A stretch of 64,000 nt of DNA from Natronobiforma cellulositropha (GTDB taxonomy: Archaea > Halobacteriota > Halobacteria > Halobacteriales > Natrialbaceae), in the NCBI RefSeq assembly GCF_025629245.1, contig NZ_JANZXN010000022.1, positions 10,664 to 74,663 on the forward strand. The letters run 5' to 3'. Positions within the stretch are counted from its first letter, which is position 1. The number at the start of each line of letters is the position of its first letter. The notes under the pieces were generated by a model, which was given only the letters and a program-made list of their open reading frames with translations, had not been told where the DNA came from and searched no databases. Shown piece by piece: positions 51,352 through 59,145 of this stretch. The translations under genes and the position numbers were made by a program.

Positions 51352-51771
51352 ATGGCTTCGATCTTCAGTCAGATCGTCGCGGGCGACATTCCCGCGCGCG
51401 TGGTGTACGAAGACGAGACGACGCTGGCGTTTCTCGACGTGAACCCGCTCGCGCCGGGGCACACGCTCGTGATCCCGAAAGAGGAGTACGAGCGGCTGAA
51501 CGACGTCCCGGCGGACGTGGCGGCCGACCTCTACGCGACGCTCCACCGGCTCGTCCCGGCCGTCGAGGCGGCCGTCGACGCCGACGCCAGCACCGTCGCG
51601 TTCAACAACGGCGAGGCCGCAGGCCAGGAGGTGCCCCACGTCCACGCCCACATCGTCCCACGCTTTACGGGAGACGGCGGCGGTCCCATCCACGCCATCG
51701 CGGGCGAGACGCCCGACCTGGAAGACGACGATCTGGATGCGATCGCCGACGAGATCGACGCACGCGTCTGA
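51352..51771 (+). CDS. HIT family nucleotide hydrolase
   Basis: A 139-residue histidine triad protein. The triad is VPHVHAHIVPR (His near 99, 101, 103), the start 'SIFSQIVAGDIPARVVYEDETTLAFLD' (FSQIVAGDIPA) is the Hint-like N-terminus, and 'HTLVIPKEEY' the conserved strand. It should cleave AMP-linked substrates such as adenosine phosphoramidates or dinucleoside polyphosphates. It has no signal or extra domain. A short leader with CATACGG precedes the ATG. Confidence 0.93.
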   Translation: MASIFSQIVAGDIPARVVYEDETTLAFLDVNPLAPGHTLVIPKEEYERLNDVPADVAADLYATLHRLVPAVEAAVDADASTVAFNNGEAAGQEVPHVHAHIVPRFTGDGGGPIHAIAGETPDLEDDDLDAIADEIDARV

Positions 51772-51869
51772 GGCGGCCGGTCGCCGCTCGAGCCTGGGAC
51801 GCCGTCCGACTCGTTCCACATCTGTGATCCATAACGAATTTGTCGAGGTAGCGAGTCGCTCGAGACGAG

Positions 51870-52469
51870 ATGTACACCGGGATCGTCGAGACGACGGGAA
51901 CCATCGCGGAGACTACACGCGTCGGCGCGGGCCGCCGACTCAGAATCGAACCCCGCCCGGCGGGGATCGGACCGGACGACAGCGTCGCCGTCAGCGGCGT
52001 CTGCCTGACCGCCGAAACCGTCGGCGAGGACTGGTTCGAGACGTTTCTCTCGGCCGAGACCCTCGCGCGGACGACGCTCGGCGACGCCACGCCGGGTGAG
52101 CGGGTCAACCTCGAGCGGCCGCTGGCCGCTTCGGGACGCTTTCACGGCCACGTCGTCGGCGGCACCGTCGAGACGACGACACGGCTGCTCGAGCGCCACC
52201 CACTCGGCGCAGAAGGCTCCGGAGGGACGGCGCTCACGTTCGCTCTGCCCGAGACCTGCGCTCCGTACGTCGTCGAGAAGGGACCGGTCGCCGTCGACGG
52301 CGTGAGCCTCTCCATCGCTGGTGTCGAGCCGGGGTCGTTCGAGGTGGTCGTGGTCCCACAGACGGCCGCCCTGACGACGTTCTCGAGTGTCGCCGTCGGC
52401 GACGAGTGTAACCTCGAAGTGGATCTGTTCGCGAAGTACGCCGCGCGCCAGCGGGCGCTCGTGGGGTGA
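51870..52469 (+). CDS. ribE: Riboflavin synthase
   Basis: A 199-residue enzyme of the two-barrel (bacterial-type) fold that dismutates lumazine to riboflavin. It starts MYTGIVETTGTI as all such enzymes do. The first barrel has 'VAVSGVCLTAETVG', the second 'VAVDGVSLSIAGV', and 'FHGHVVGGTVETT' joins them. Many archaea instead use a lumazine-synthase-like RibC, so this form is a mark of haloarchaea. FAD synthase is at 8762 in the same window. Not in an operon; a TetR gene is convergent four bases after the stop. Confidence 0.92.
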   Translation: MYTGIVETTGTIAETTRVGAGRRLRIEPRPAGIGPDDSVAVSGVCLTAETVGEDWFETFLSAETLARTTLGDATPGERVNLERPLAASGRFHGHVVGGTVETTTRLLERHPLGAEGSGGTALTFALPETCAPYVVEKGPVAVDGVSLSIAGVEPGSFEVVVVPQTAALTTFSSVAVGDECNLEVDLFAKYAARQRALVG

Positions 52470-52473
52470 GTCT

Positions 52474-53079
52474 TCAGGACGTGAGTCCGCGCGCCAGCGC
52501 CGAGACGTAGACCTCCTTGACGCGCTCGTAGTAGCCTGCCTCGTACTCCTCGTACTCCTCGCGGTAGAGGCTGAGTAAGACGACCGCGCTCATCAGGCCG
52601 AGAATGGTGATGGCGTCGAGCGCCTCGAGCGCCTCGTCGCGCTCGCGGACGGCGTCGACGATGGGGACGAACGCCGCGAGTTCCTCGCGCTGGATCTCCT
52701 CGAGTCGCTCCGCTGGCACGCCGCGAAACACCTCCCGGTAGTCGCTCCGGACGACCAGCTGCTGGACTAGCTCGTTGTCCTCGGCCCACTCGAGGTAGCT
52801 GTGAAACAACACCTCGAGTCCGTCGCGGGCGGTGTCGGTCGCGTCGAGGTCGCGCTCGACGCGCTCGAAGTACGCCTCCTGCTCGCGGCGTAAGACCTCG
52901 AGGTACAGTTCCGCCTTCGAGTCGAAAAAGCGGTAGAAGGTCCCCTTCGCGATGCCGACCGGTTCGGTCACGTCGGCGACCGTCGTCTTCTCCGGCCCGT
53001 ACCGAACCAGCAGTTCCCGACCGGTCTCGACGAGCTCCTCGCGGATCCGGTCGCGCTCGTCGTCGCTGAACCCACGCAT
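52474..53079 (-). CDS. TetR family transcriptional repressor
   Basis: A 201-residue regulator. The N-terminal helix-turn-helix is 'RYGPEKTTVADVTEPVGIAKGTFYRFFDSKAELY' (TTVADVTEPVGIAKGTFYRFF, shown here in parts TTVADVTEPVG and KGTFYRFFDSK). The rest is an all-helical ligand domain with a hydrophobic segment 'AITILGLMSAVVLLSLY'. It is divergent from the two-gene ABC exporter, and a perfect palindrome (53153-53166) lies between, so it most likely represses the exporter and itself until a ligand binds. Start 53079 is chosen because the HTH begins soon after and the frame before it overlaps the promoter. Confidence 0.92.
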   Translation of the reverse strand: MRGFSDDERDRIREELVETGRELLVRYGPEKTTVADVTEPVGIAKGTFYRFFDSKAELYLEVLRREQEAYFERVERDLDATDTARDGLEVLFHSYLEWAEDNELVQQLVVRSDYREVFRGVPAERLEEIQREELAAFVPIVDAVRERDEALEALDAITILGLMSAVVLLSLYREEYEEYEAGYYERVKEVYVSALARGLTS

Positions 53080-53152
53080 GCCCGGGCTTGGTCTGGTGAA
53101 CGAAAAAACGAATCGGTCACCGTTCGTGGCCCGGCCTTGACTACGTGACCAA

Positions 53153-53166
53153 AACAGATATCTGTT
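53153..53166. promoter_or_regulatory. Probable TetR operator
   Basis: AACAGATATCTGTT is a 14-base perfect palindrome about 20 bases before the exporter ATP-binding protein start and 74 bases from the TetR start. Its position at the core promoter fits repression. Confidence 0.68.
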
Positions 53167-53186
53167 CATAGACTCGAGTGTCGGGT

Positions 53187-54197
53187 ATGGCAGCCATCGA
53201 GGTTTCGGCGCTGACGAAGGCCTACGGCGAGGTCCTGGGGATCGACTCGCTCTCGTTCACCGTCGAGGAGGGCGAGGTGTTCGGCTTTTTAGGCCCGAAC
53301 GGCGCCGGGAAGACCACCGCGATCAGGACGCTGCTCGGCTTGCTCGCACCGACGAGCGGGAGCGCGACGGTCCTCGGCGCGGACGTACGCGACGAGACCG
53401 CCCTGATCGAGGCGAAACGCCGCATCGGCTACCTCCCGGCGGACCTCAGCTTCGACGAGAACGCCACCGGTGAGCGCGTCCTCGAGTACTTCGCGTCGAT
53501 CCGCGGAGACAGCCGTCGCGAGGAACTGCTCGAGATCTTCACCCCGCCGCTCGAGCGCCGGATTCGCGAGTACTCGACGGGCAACGCACAGATGCTCGGT
53601 CTCGTCCAGGCGTTCATGCACGACCCCGACCTCGTCATCATGGACGAGCCAACGTCGGGACTCGACCCGCTGAAACAGGAGCGTTTCAACGAGTTCGTCC
53701 GCGCAGAACGCGAGCGCGGGACGACGATCTTCTTCTCCTCACACGTCCTGAGCGAGGTGCGCCGCGTCTGTGATCGCGTCGCCATCCTCCGCGAGGGTGA
53801 ACTCGTCGCACTCGAAGACGTCGAAACGCTCCTCAGCCGCGGCGGCAAGTCCGTCCGCGTCCAGTTCGGCTCCCCGGTCGACCCCGAGGTGTTCACGCTC
53901 GAGGGAGCGAACGACGTCCGCACACTCGGCTCCGGTCTCCAGTTCACCTACACCGGCGAGTACGACGCGCTGCTCTCTCACCTCGCCACCTACGAGGTGC
54001 TCGACGTCGAGATCGGCGAACCGCCGCTCGAGGACGTGTTCATGCACTACTACGGCGACGCCGACGGGAGCGCCGAGCGTGGAGACGCCGACGGGAGCGC
54101 CGAGCGTGGAGACGCCGACGGGAGCGCCGAGCGTGGAGACGCCGACTCGAGTGCCGGGACTCGAGCGGCCGTAGAGACGGAGGCTGGCGATGCTTGA
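53187..54197 (+). CDS. ABC-2 type exporter ATP-binding protein with repeated tail
   Basis: A 336-residue ATPase. Walker A is GPNGAGKTT, Walker B is LVIMDEPTSGLDPL and the switch is SSHVLSEVRRV, all normal for drug/Nod/CcmA-type exporters. The signature is YSTGNAQ rather than LSGGQ, a known variant in this class. After about residue 290 the tail contains three perfect 9-residue repeats (GDADGSAER) plus a fourth variant, encoded by 27-base units at 54057-54140. The coding sequence overlaps the permease gene by eight bases. A GTG three codons earlier (53178) is possible. Control by the divergent TetR is likely. Confidence 0.9.
   Translation: MAAIEVSALTKAYGEVLGIDSLSFTVEEGEVFGFLGPNGAGKTTAIRTLLGLLAPTSGSATVLGADVRDETALIEAKRRIGYLPADLSFDENATGERVLEYFASIRGDSRREELLEIFTPPLERRIREYSTGNAQMLGLVQAFMHDPDLVIMDEPTSGLDPLKQERFNEFVRAERERGTTIFFSSHVLSEVRRVCDRVAILREGELVALEDVETLLSRGGKSVRVQFGSPVDPEVFTLEGANDVRTLGSGLQFTYTGEYDALLSHLATYEVLDVEIGEPPLEDVFMHYYGDADGSAERGDADGSAERGDADGSAERGDADSSAGTRAAVETEAGDA
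54057..54143 (+). repeat. 27-base tandem repeat inside exporter ATPase
   Basis: Three identical units of GAGACGCCGACGGGAGCGCC plus GAGCGTG preserve the reading frame and encode GDADGSAER. Their base identity shows recent expansion. Confidence 0.88.
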
Positions 54198-54978
54198 GAT
54201 CGCCCGCTACCAGGCCGAACGCCGCCTGAAGGGGACGCTCGCGCTCGCCGTCGGGATCAGCGCGCTCGCGCTCATGTTCATCGCGTTCTTCCCCTCGTTC
54301 GCCGACGTGGACATGGACGCCTACGTCGAGGCGTTCCCGCCCGCCTTCCAGGAGGCGTTCGGCATCGACACGATCGGCACGATCGAGGGCTTCCTCGCCG
54401 TCGAACTCTACCAGTTCGTCTGGCTCCTGTTGCTCGGTCTCTACGTCGCCTACCTCGCCGCGGGATCGATCGCCGAGGACGTCGAACGCGACCGGATGGA
54501 CCTCGTCCTCTCGCTACCGGTCTCGCGCGCCCGCGTCGTCACCGAGACGTTCGCCGCGCTCGTCGTTCCGATCGTCCTCCTCAACCTCGTCGTCCCGGTC
54601 GCCGTCTACGCGGGCGTCCTCGCCATCGGCGAGACGGTCGCCCTGGCCGACCTCGTGATGGTCCACCTCCTCTCGATACCCTACCTGCTCGCCTGCGCCG
54701 CCATCGGCCTGCTCCTCTCGACGCTGCTCGTACGCGCCGACCTCGCTCGCCGTCTCGCCATCGGACTGGTGTTCGCCCTCTTCCTGGTCGACTCGGTGAG
54801 CTCGAGCGCCGACTACACCTGGCTCGCCGCCGTCAGCCCCACCGCCCACTACGACCCGACGGCCATCCTGGTCCACGGCACCTACGATTTCACCGGCGCG
54901 GCCGTCCTCCTCCTCGCGACGCTCGCTCTCGTCCTCGCCAGCCGGGTTCAGTTTCGCCGCTCCGACATCGGCGTCTGA
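54190..54978 (+). CDS. ABC-2 type exporter permease
   Basis: A 262-residue membrane protein with six helices in the ABC-2 layout (about 18-40, 70-95, 110-135, 145-170, 175-195, 235-255). 'SIAEDVERDRMDLVLSLPVSR' after the second helix is the conserved cytoplasmic loop of NosY/multidrug-type ABC-2 permeases. The N-terminal 'YQAERRLKGTLALAVG' is the elbow helix. It pairs with the preceding ATPase, whose gene it overlaps by eight bases. The substrate is unknown; TetR control suggests a toxic compound or lipid. Confidence 0.88.
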   Translation: MLEIARYQAERRLKGTLALAVGISALALMFIAFFPSFADVDMDAYVEAFPPAFQEAFGIDTIGTIEGFLAVELYQFVWLLLLGLYVAYLAAGSIAEDVERDRMDLVLSLPVSRARVVTETFAALVVPIVLLNLVVPVAVYAGVLAIGETVALADLVMVHLLSIPYLLACAAIGLLLSTLLVRADLARRLAIGLVFALFLVDSVSSSADYTWLAAVSPTAHYDPTAILVHGTYDFTGAAVLLLATLALVLASRVQFRRSDIGV

Positions 54979-55019
54979 GCCGCCGTGAGTGTTTTGACCC
55001 TCGAGCGTGACTCGCGCTC

Positions 55020-55271
55020 ATGGCTGGAGGCTCTCTCACAACGCTGCTCGCCGAGGTGCGCGCCCACCCCATCGCCGCGACGCTCGAACTCGGCAGCGTC
55101 GTCGGCTGTGCCCTGCTGTTTCTCGCCACGCTCGCCGCACTGGCGTCGGGACCGCCGACGCTCAACGAGTGGCTCTGGGTCGCTATCGTCGCCGGCGGCG
55201 CGGTGCTCGCGGTCCTCTGGACGTTCGTCGTCCCGCTCTACGAACACTACCTCTACCCGCGGCTGTCCTGA
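55020..55271 (+). CDS. 83-residue two-helix membrane protein
   Basis: Begins MAGGSLTTLLAEVRAHP and has two strong helices (about 25-45 and 52-72), ending in 'PLYEHYLYPRLS'. It follows the exporter permease by 41 bases on the same strand and could be its third gene, but there is no overlap. The frame has good codon bias and a clear start. No family is recognised. Confidence 0.7.
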   Translation: MAGGSLTTLLAEVRAHPIAATLELGSVVGCALLFLATLAALASGPPTLNEWLWVAIVAGGAVLAVLWTFVVPLYEHYLYPRLS

Positions 55272-55317
55272 GCAGCCGTGCCGACGCGGACTCGGCGCAC
55301 TTCGCTCGAGCGCCCGT

Positions 55318-56322
55318 CTACAGGAATAGCCCGAACAGCAGGTCGCCGTAGACGAGCGCGATCACCAGCCCGACGAAGACGGGGACGAGAAACGGCGTCC
55401 CCGGCGAGACCCAGACCGTCTCCTCCCGACTCAGCACCTCGAGTCCGTCCCGGAGCGTCTCGGGTGTGGTGCCGTAGGCCGTCCCCTCGATGTCCGCGAG
55501 GAAGGCCGCCGCACCCCACGGGTCCTCGCCGTCGGTCTCGGCGTCCCGGTCGCCGTCGCTCTCGCTCCGCTGCCCGCCGTCGGTACGGGCGTCGGTGACG
55601 CCCACCGCGCCGTCGGTCGGTGGGTGTGGTTCGTCCGGCAGCGTCGCCGGGTCGCGGTAGCGCTCGGGGTCGGCGCGCACCGCCTCGAGTGTCAGCCCGC
55701 GCCAGCGCAGGTACATTCTGAGCGCGTCGAGGTCGAGACCGCCTCGAGAGAGTCCCTCGGTCGTCTGGAGGAGTTTGCCGTGGGTGTCGATCACCCGCTC
55801 CGTCTGGACCGGCCAGCCGACGAACATCACGGGGGCGATGCGCCCGGCGAGGGCGTTTCGGGCCGCGAGCGCCAGTGGGATGAGGACGCCGACGAGCACC
55901 GCGTTCGTCAGGATGGTAAAGGAGAACGCCCCCGCGTCGGTCGTCGTCAGCGGCAGCGTCTGCGAGCCGAGCGTGTAGGCCGGAAACGCCGGAAACACCA
56001 GCGCGATCACCAGCAGCGCCTTCGCGTCCGCGCCGCCGAAGCCGCCGACCCACCAGAAGAGGTAGGCGATGGGGACGACGAAGCCCAGGCTGATCGCCGC
56101 CGGGAGGAGAAACTCCCAGGCCCAGACCTGTGGGCCTGCCTCCCTCGCGAGCAGGGCGTCCCAGACGAGGGTCACCGCTCCCAGTGCGGCGAGCGGAATC
56201 CAGACCCGACTCGAGATGCGCCGCGTCTTCACGTCGCGCACCGCCGCCCAGGCGAAGACGGGGACGGCGAGCAGCCGCAGGAGGTCGGGCGTCGTCGCCA
56301 CCGAGAGCGTACTCGAGACCAT
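55318..56322 (-). CDS. Prepilin/preflagellin peptidase, A24 family
   Basis: A 334-residue membrane protease that removes class III signal peptides from pilins and archaellins. The two catalytic Asp are in 'AVRDVKTRRISSR' (near 29) and 'GGFGGADAKALL' (GxGD variant, near 97). About eight helices are predicted. Between the last helix pairs, residues 205-285 form a long cytoplasmic acidic linker (GGQRSESDGDRD), uncommon in bacterial enzymes but typical for haloarchaea. It is convergent with the small membrane protein, and its start at 56322 faces the ATPase/DUF234 gene. Confidence 0.87.
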   Translation of the reverse strand: MVSSTLSVATTPDLLRLLAVPVFAWAAVRDVKTRRISSRVWIPLAALGAVTLVWDALLAREAGPQVWAWEFLLPAAISLGFVVPIAYLFWWVGGFGGADAKALLVIALVFPAFPAYTLGSQTLPLTTTDAGAFSFTILTNAVLVGVLIPLALAARNALAGRIAPVMFVGWPVQTERVIDTHGKLLQTTEGLSRGGLDLDALRMYLRWRGLTLEAVRADPERYRDPATLPDEPHPPTDGAVGVTDARTDGGQRSESDGDRDAETDGEDPWGAAAFLADIEGTAYGTTPETLRDGLEVLSREETVWVSPGTPFLVPVFVGLVIALVYGDLLFGLFL

Positions 56323-56510
56323 CGATCAGATCACACCCCCACTCGGCGCGGAGGGGGTGTTATGGTTTCGGCCCCCGCAGAGCGACTCACCGGGTTCGTC
56401 CCGCCGTCGCCTCTTACTCCGCCGCCTCTCACGGCGGGTTTTCGACCGCGTTGATCCCCTCGGCCGTACGACAAATCTCGTCTGTCGGTTCGTTCCTCAC
56501 CCGTGATAGG

Positions 56511-56555
56511 AAATCGTGACGTTGGAAATCGTGATTTCGGAAATCGAAAATTCTA
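56511..56555 (+). repeat. GGAAATCG short direct repeats before the DUF234 gene
   Basis: GGAAATCGTGACGTT, GGAAATCGTGATTTC and GGAAATCGAAAATTC follow one another directly. The region is AT-rich relative to its surroundings. Confidence 0.7.
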
Positions 56556-56580
56556 TTCTTCCGGAGATGCTACGGACGGT

Positions 56581-57951
56581 ATGGAGCGATTCGTTGATCG
56601 AGACCTCGAACTCGATCAACTCACGGACTGCTACGAGTCCGAAACGGCGGACTTCATCGTGATCTACGGCCGCCGTCGCCTCGGCAAGAGCGAACTCGTG
56701 CGTCAGTCCATCGATGACCGGGACGACGCGATCTACTACCAGGCGGTCGAATCAACCGCCCCAAATCAGCTCGAACAGTTCGTCGAAACCGCTACTGCAC
56801 AGTACCCTTCGTTGCGGAACGTCCGCCGCGACTGGGAAGCCATCCTCGAAGCACTGGGTGCGGAAGATGCCGTCGTCGTCATCGACGAGTTCCCATTCCT
56901 CATCGAAGAGGACGAGTCGTTGCCGTCCCGAATTCAGCGCGTCTGGGATATGGCGTTACAGGAGACAGGGATGACGCTCGTGCTCGTGGGATCGTCGATC
57001 AGTGTGATGGAAGACGAGGTGCTTTCTGGAAGCGCACCGCTGTACGGTCGGCGGACGGCGACGATCGATCTCGAACCACTCGAGGTGGCCGATGCGCGCC
57101 AGTTCTTCCCGGAGTACGATCCCGAGACTGCCATCACCGCGTGGTCGATCTACGGCGGCACACCGCACTACCTGCAGACCATCGACCCCGACCAGCCGTT
57201 AGGATCGAACGTACAGCAGGCGATTTTGTCGGAGCGCGGTCTCCTGTACTCCGAGCCCGAGTTTCTGCTGCGTACCGAACTCCGACAGCCGAATACGTAC
57301 TTCAGCATCCTCCGTGCGCTCGCCCACGGGCGTCGCACTCCGAACGAGATTGCAGGTATGGCTGGTGTCGAATCCGCCTCGCTCAGCACATATCTTCAGA
57401 AACTCCGCCGACTCCGCCTCGTCGAGCGCCACATTCCCGTAACGGAATCTCCAACCTCTTCGAAACGCGGCCGGTATCGCATCTCCGCTCCACTGTTCCG
57501 GTTCTGGTTCCGGTTCGTCTACGGTACCCAGGACCAACTTCGGCTACTCGGCGACGACGCGTACGACGAACTCGTTGCGCCCGAGCTGGCGGATTACGTG
57601 AGCCCGTTGTTCGAACGCCTCTGTCAGCGCGAACTGCCACGGCTCATCGACCGTCGGTTCCGTGCCATCGGACAGTGGTGGTTCAAGGAACACGAACTCG
57701 ACGTCCTCGGACTCTCCACTGAGGGTCTCGTCGCTGGTGAGTGCAAGTTCACCTCTCGACCTGTGAGTGAGGGTGTTCTCTCCACTCTCGAACGAACAGC
57801 CTCAGAAGTACGATGGCCAGACGGGCCAGCAGACGGAGAGACACTGTACGTCCTGTTCAGCCGCTCCGGCTACACCGACGACCTCGAACGCACCGCCGAT
57901 GAGCGTGACGATGTCCTCCTCTTCGGAGTATCTGATCTGGTCTCCCGGTAG
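56581..57951 (+). CDS. Archaeal ATPase with DUF234 nuclease-like domain
   Basis: A 456-residue protein: an STAND/archaeal ATPase domain with 'VIYGRRRLGKSELV' (Walker A) and 'VVVIDEFPFLIEED' (Walker B), a winged helix ('TPNEIAGMAGVESASLSTYL'), then a C-terminal DUF234 region with 'HELDVLGLSTEGLVAGECKF', the D...ExK pattern of PD-(D/E)XK nucleases. Such proteins are abundant in archaea, with unknown cellular role, and often behave as mobile or defence-like singletons. The AT content and codon choice are less biased than those of its neighbours, and the upstream has 15-16-base GGAAATCG repeats. Start at 56581 is chosen by the family N-terminus (MERFVDRDLELDQL). Confidence 0.87.
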   Translation: MERFVDRDLELDQLTDCYESETADFIVIYGRRRLGKSELVRQSIDDRDDAIYYQAVESTAPNQLEQFVETATAQYPSLRNVRRDWEAILEALGAEDAVVVIDEFPFLIEEDESLPSRIQRVWDMALQETGMTLVLVGSSISVMEDEVLSGSAPLYGRRTATIDLEPLEVADARQFFPEYDPETAITAWSIYGGTPHYLQTIDPDQPLGSNVQQAILSERGLLYSEPEFLLRTELRQPNTYFSILRALAHGRRTPNEIAGMAGVESASLSTYLQKLRRLRLVERHIPVTESPTSSKRGRYRISAPLFRFWFRFVYGTQDQLRLLGDDAYDELVAPELADYVSPLFERLCQRELPRLIDRRFRAIGQWWFKEHELDVLGLSTEGLVAGECKFTSRPVSEGVLSTLERTASEVRWPDGPADGETLYVLFSRSGYTDDLERTADERDDVLLFGVSDLVSR

Positions 57952-58082
57952 CAACTCGTTGCCAGGGACCAGCCTCAGTCCCGTACGAAGCATCGCCAGG
58001 TAGCTCGACTCGAGCATACTCTACGAAATCACCAACACTCATCTCCAGAAATTATATGTATCTCTTCGTGAAACTCACCCGT

Positions 58083-58251
58083 GGAAGCCGCGCCCACCGC
58101 ACGCCGGTTAGGGCACGCACAGAAAGTGCCCCGGGTGTAGGAGCACCCGAGGCGTGGCTTCCAACCCTACGACGGGGTTCCGAAGCCATGACTCAGTACC
58201 AACCACGCGACCTTAAAAGGCTCGCAAACGCGCTGTACAGACCGCGAAACG
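58083..58251 (+). ncRNA. Conserved structured element upstream of zinc protein, copy B
   Basis: GGAAGCCGCGCC (58083) pairs with GGCGTGGCTTCC (58151), closing hairpins GGGCAC/GTGCCC and CGGGTG/CACCCG. AACCC/GGGTT (58163-58179) follows, then conserved GAAGCCATGACTC, TACCAACCACGCGACC, a TTAAAA box and GCGAAACG. Relative to copy A the paired bases change together at three positions. The element ends about 70 bases before the ATG of the zinc protein. It occupies most of the 369-base gap after the DUF234 gene, which has no other credible gene. Confidence 0.6.
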
Positions 58252-58320
58252 TCCGTTCTCTGAGTGACCACACTCTCACTCGAGTGTCCTGTACCCGACA
58301 CCCAGACCGGAGGCCCCTCG

Positions 58321-58485
58321 ATGAGTGAGGACGTCGGCCGCTGGGGCGGCGAGAACTGGAATCCGCCGCGGTGTCCCCACTGCGAGAGCGTCGTGGTGGG
58401 GGTGACGGCGACGGGATCGGACACCATCGTCGCCTCCTGTGGCTGTTATCTGACCCAGGCGGAGGCTCGAGACCTCCGGAGGTAG
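58321..58485 (+). CDS. 54-residue zinc-binding protein, copy B
   Basis: Paralogue of the protein at 12558-12722, 41 of 54 residues the same. It starts MSEDVGRWGGENWNPPRCPHC and keeps 'RCPHCES', 'VVVGVTATG' and 'SCGCYLTQAEA'. It holds one probable zinc (C-x2-C plus C-x-C). Differences fall at surface-type positions, mainly after the cysteine motifs, so both copies are under selection. A convergent GNAT gene ends 18 bases after it. Function is unknown; the shared upstream element suggests shared control. Confidence 0.85.
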   Translation: MSEDVGRWGGENWNPPRCPHCESVVVGVTATGSDTIVASCGCYLTQAEARDLRR

Positions 58486-58502
58486 GTGAGTGTCGACACC
58501 GG

Positions 58503-58898
58503 TCAGTCGCGCTCGAGCCAGCCGCGGTACCGCCCGGACTCGAGGCGCTCGCACTCGAAGCCGAGGGCGTCGTAGAACGGGCGGACGCTCGCGTCGAACT
58601 CCGCCGTCAGCCGTCCCTCGCGCGCGAGTGCGACGTCGACGAGTGCGGTGCCGATGCCGCGAGCGCGGTGGCGACGCCGGACGGCGATCGCCTCGAGTCG
58701 GGTCCCCGTGCCGTCTGGCAGCGGCTCGAGGACGAGAACGCCTCTGATCCGGTCGCGCTCCCCCTCGCTCGCCACGAGGATGTCGCCCGCCTCGAGCCGG
58801 GCGGTGAGACCGTCGACCTCGAGCACCGCGGCGTCGAGGATGCGTCTGGCGGTGAGCGCCTCCGCCGGGTCCGCAGGGCGAACGTCCGTCTCCCTCAT
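58503..58898 (-). CDS. GNAT family N-acetyltransferase
   Basis: A 131-residue GNAT domain. The acetyl-CoA loop is 'VRRRHRARGIGTALVDVAL' (RRxxGxG), 'LEAIAV' is the preceding strand, and 'FDASVRPFYDALGFECE' is the terminal AxxFYexLGF element, so it is probably active. The N-terminus is short and lies in ATGA overlap with the stop of the samp2 gene, so it is translated with the modifier. The acetylated target is unknown; a link to SAMP2 or its conjugates is possible but is inference from gene order alone. Confidence 0.9.
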   Translation of the reverse strand: MRETDVRPADPAEALTARRILDAAVLEVDGLTARLEAGDILVASEGERDRIRGVLVLEPLPDGTGTRLEAIAVRRRHRARGIGTALVDVALAREGRLTAEFDASVRPFYDALGFECERLESGRYRGWLERD

Positions 58899-59107
58899 CC
58901 GCCTTTGATCAGCCGGAGAACGGTGATTTGTTCGACCTCGACGGGGGCGTCTTCGGGCACCGGGCGGCCGTCGACGAGGACGCTCACCTCGTGGGGACTC
59001 AGCTCGATCCGGGCGAGGAGGTCAGCGTAGGTCGGCGACGCTGACTCGAGGCGCTCGAGGTCGATCTCGTGGACGCCTTCGCCCGTGACGTCGACGGTGA
59101 CACGCAT
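58895..59107 (-). CDS. samp2: Ubiquitin-like small archaeal modifier protein SAMP2
   Basis: A 70-residue beta-grasp protein ending LRLIKGG. The diglycine tail is the site by which SAMPs are joined to lysines, and SAMP2 also carries sulfur for tRNA thiolation. 'TYADLLARIELSPHEVSVLVDGRPVPEDAPVEV' in outline (TYADLLARIELSPHEV, VLVDGRPVPED) closely matches Haloferax SAMP2 as I recall it. The ATG at 59107 is fixed by that comparison. It overlaps the GNAT gene. rfcS is nearby at 60355, as in Haloferax where samp2 and rfcA are neighbours. Confidence 0.9.
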   Translation of the reverse strand: MRVTVDVTGEGVHEIDLERLESASPTYADLLARIELSPHEVSVLVDGRPVPEDAPVEVEQITVLRLIKGG

Positions 59108-59145
59108 GGCTGGGCTTTCGTCGCGGCCGACTTGAGCGCGTCGGC

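Noticed and set aside
57802-58017. Minus-strand frame overlapping the end of the DUF234 gene
   Set aside because: It overlaps a clear gene antisense, and neither a promoter nor a known domain is visible.
58083-58251. TnpB/IS605-type right end with guide RNA
   Set aside because: The hairpins and GGAAGCC motifs recall such ends, but no tnpB or tnpA remnant is next to either copy, and both copies share downstream sequence and the same gene, unlike independent insertions.
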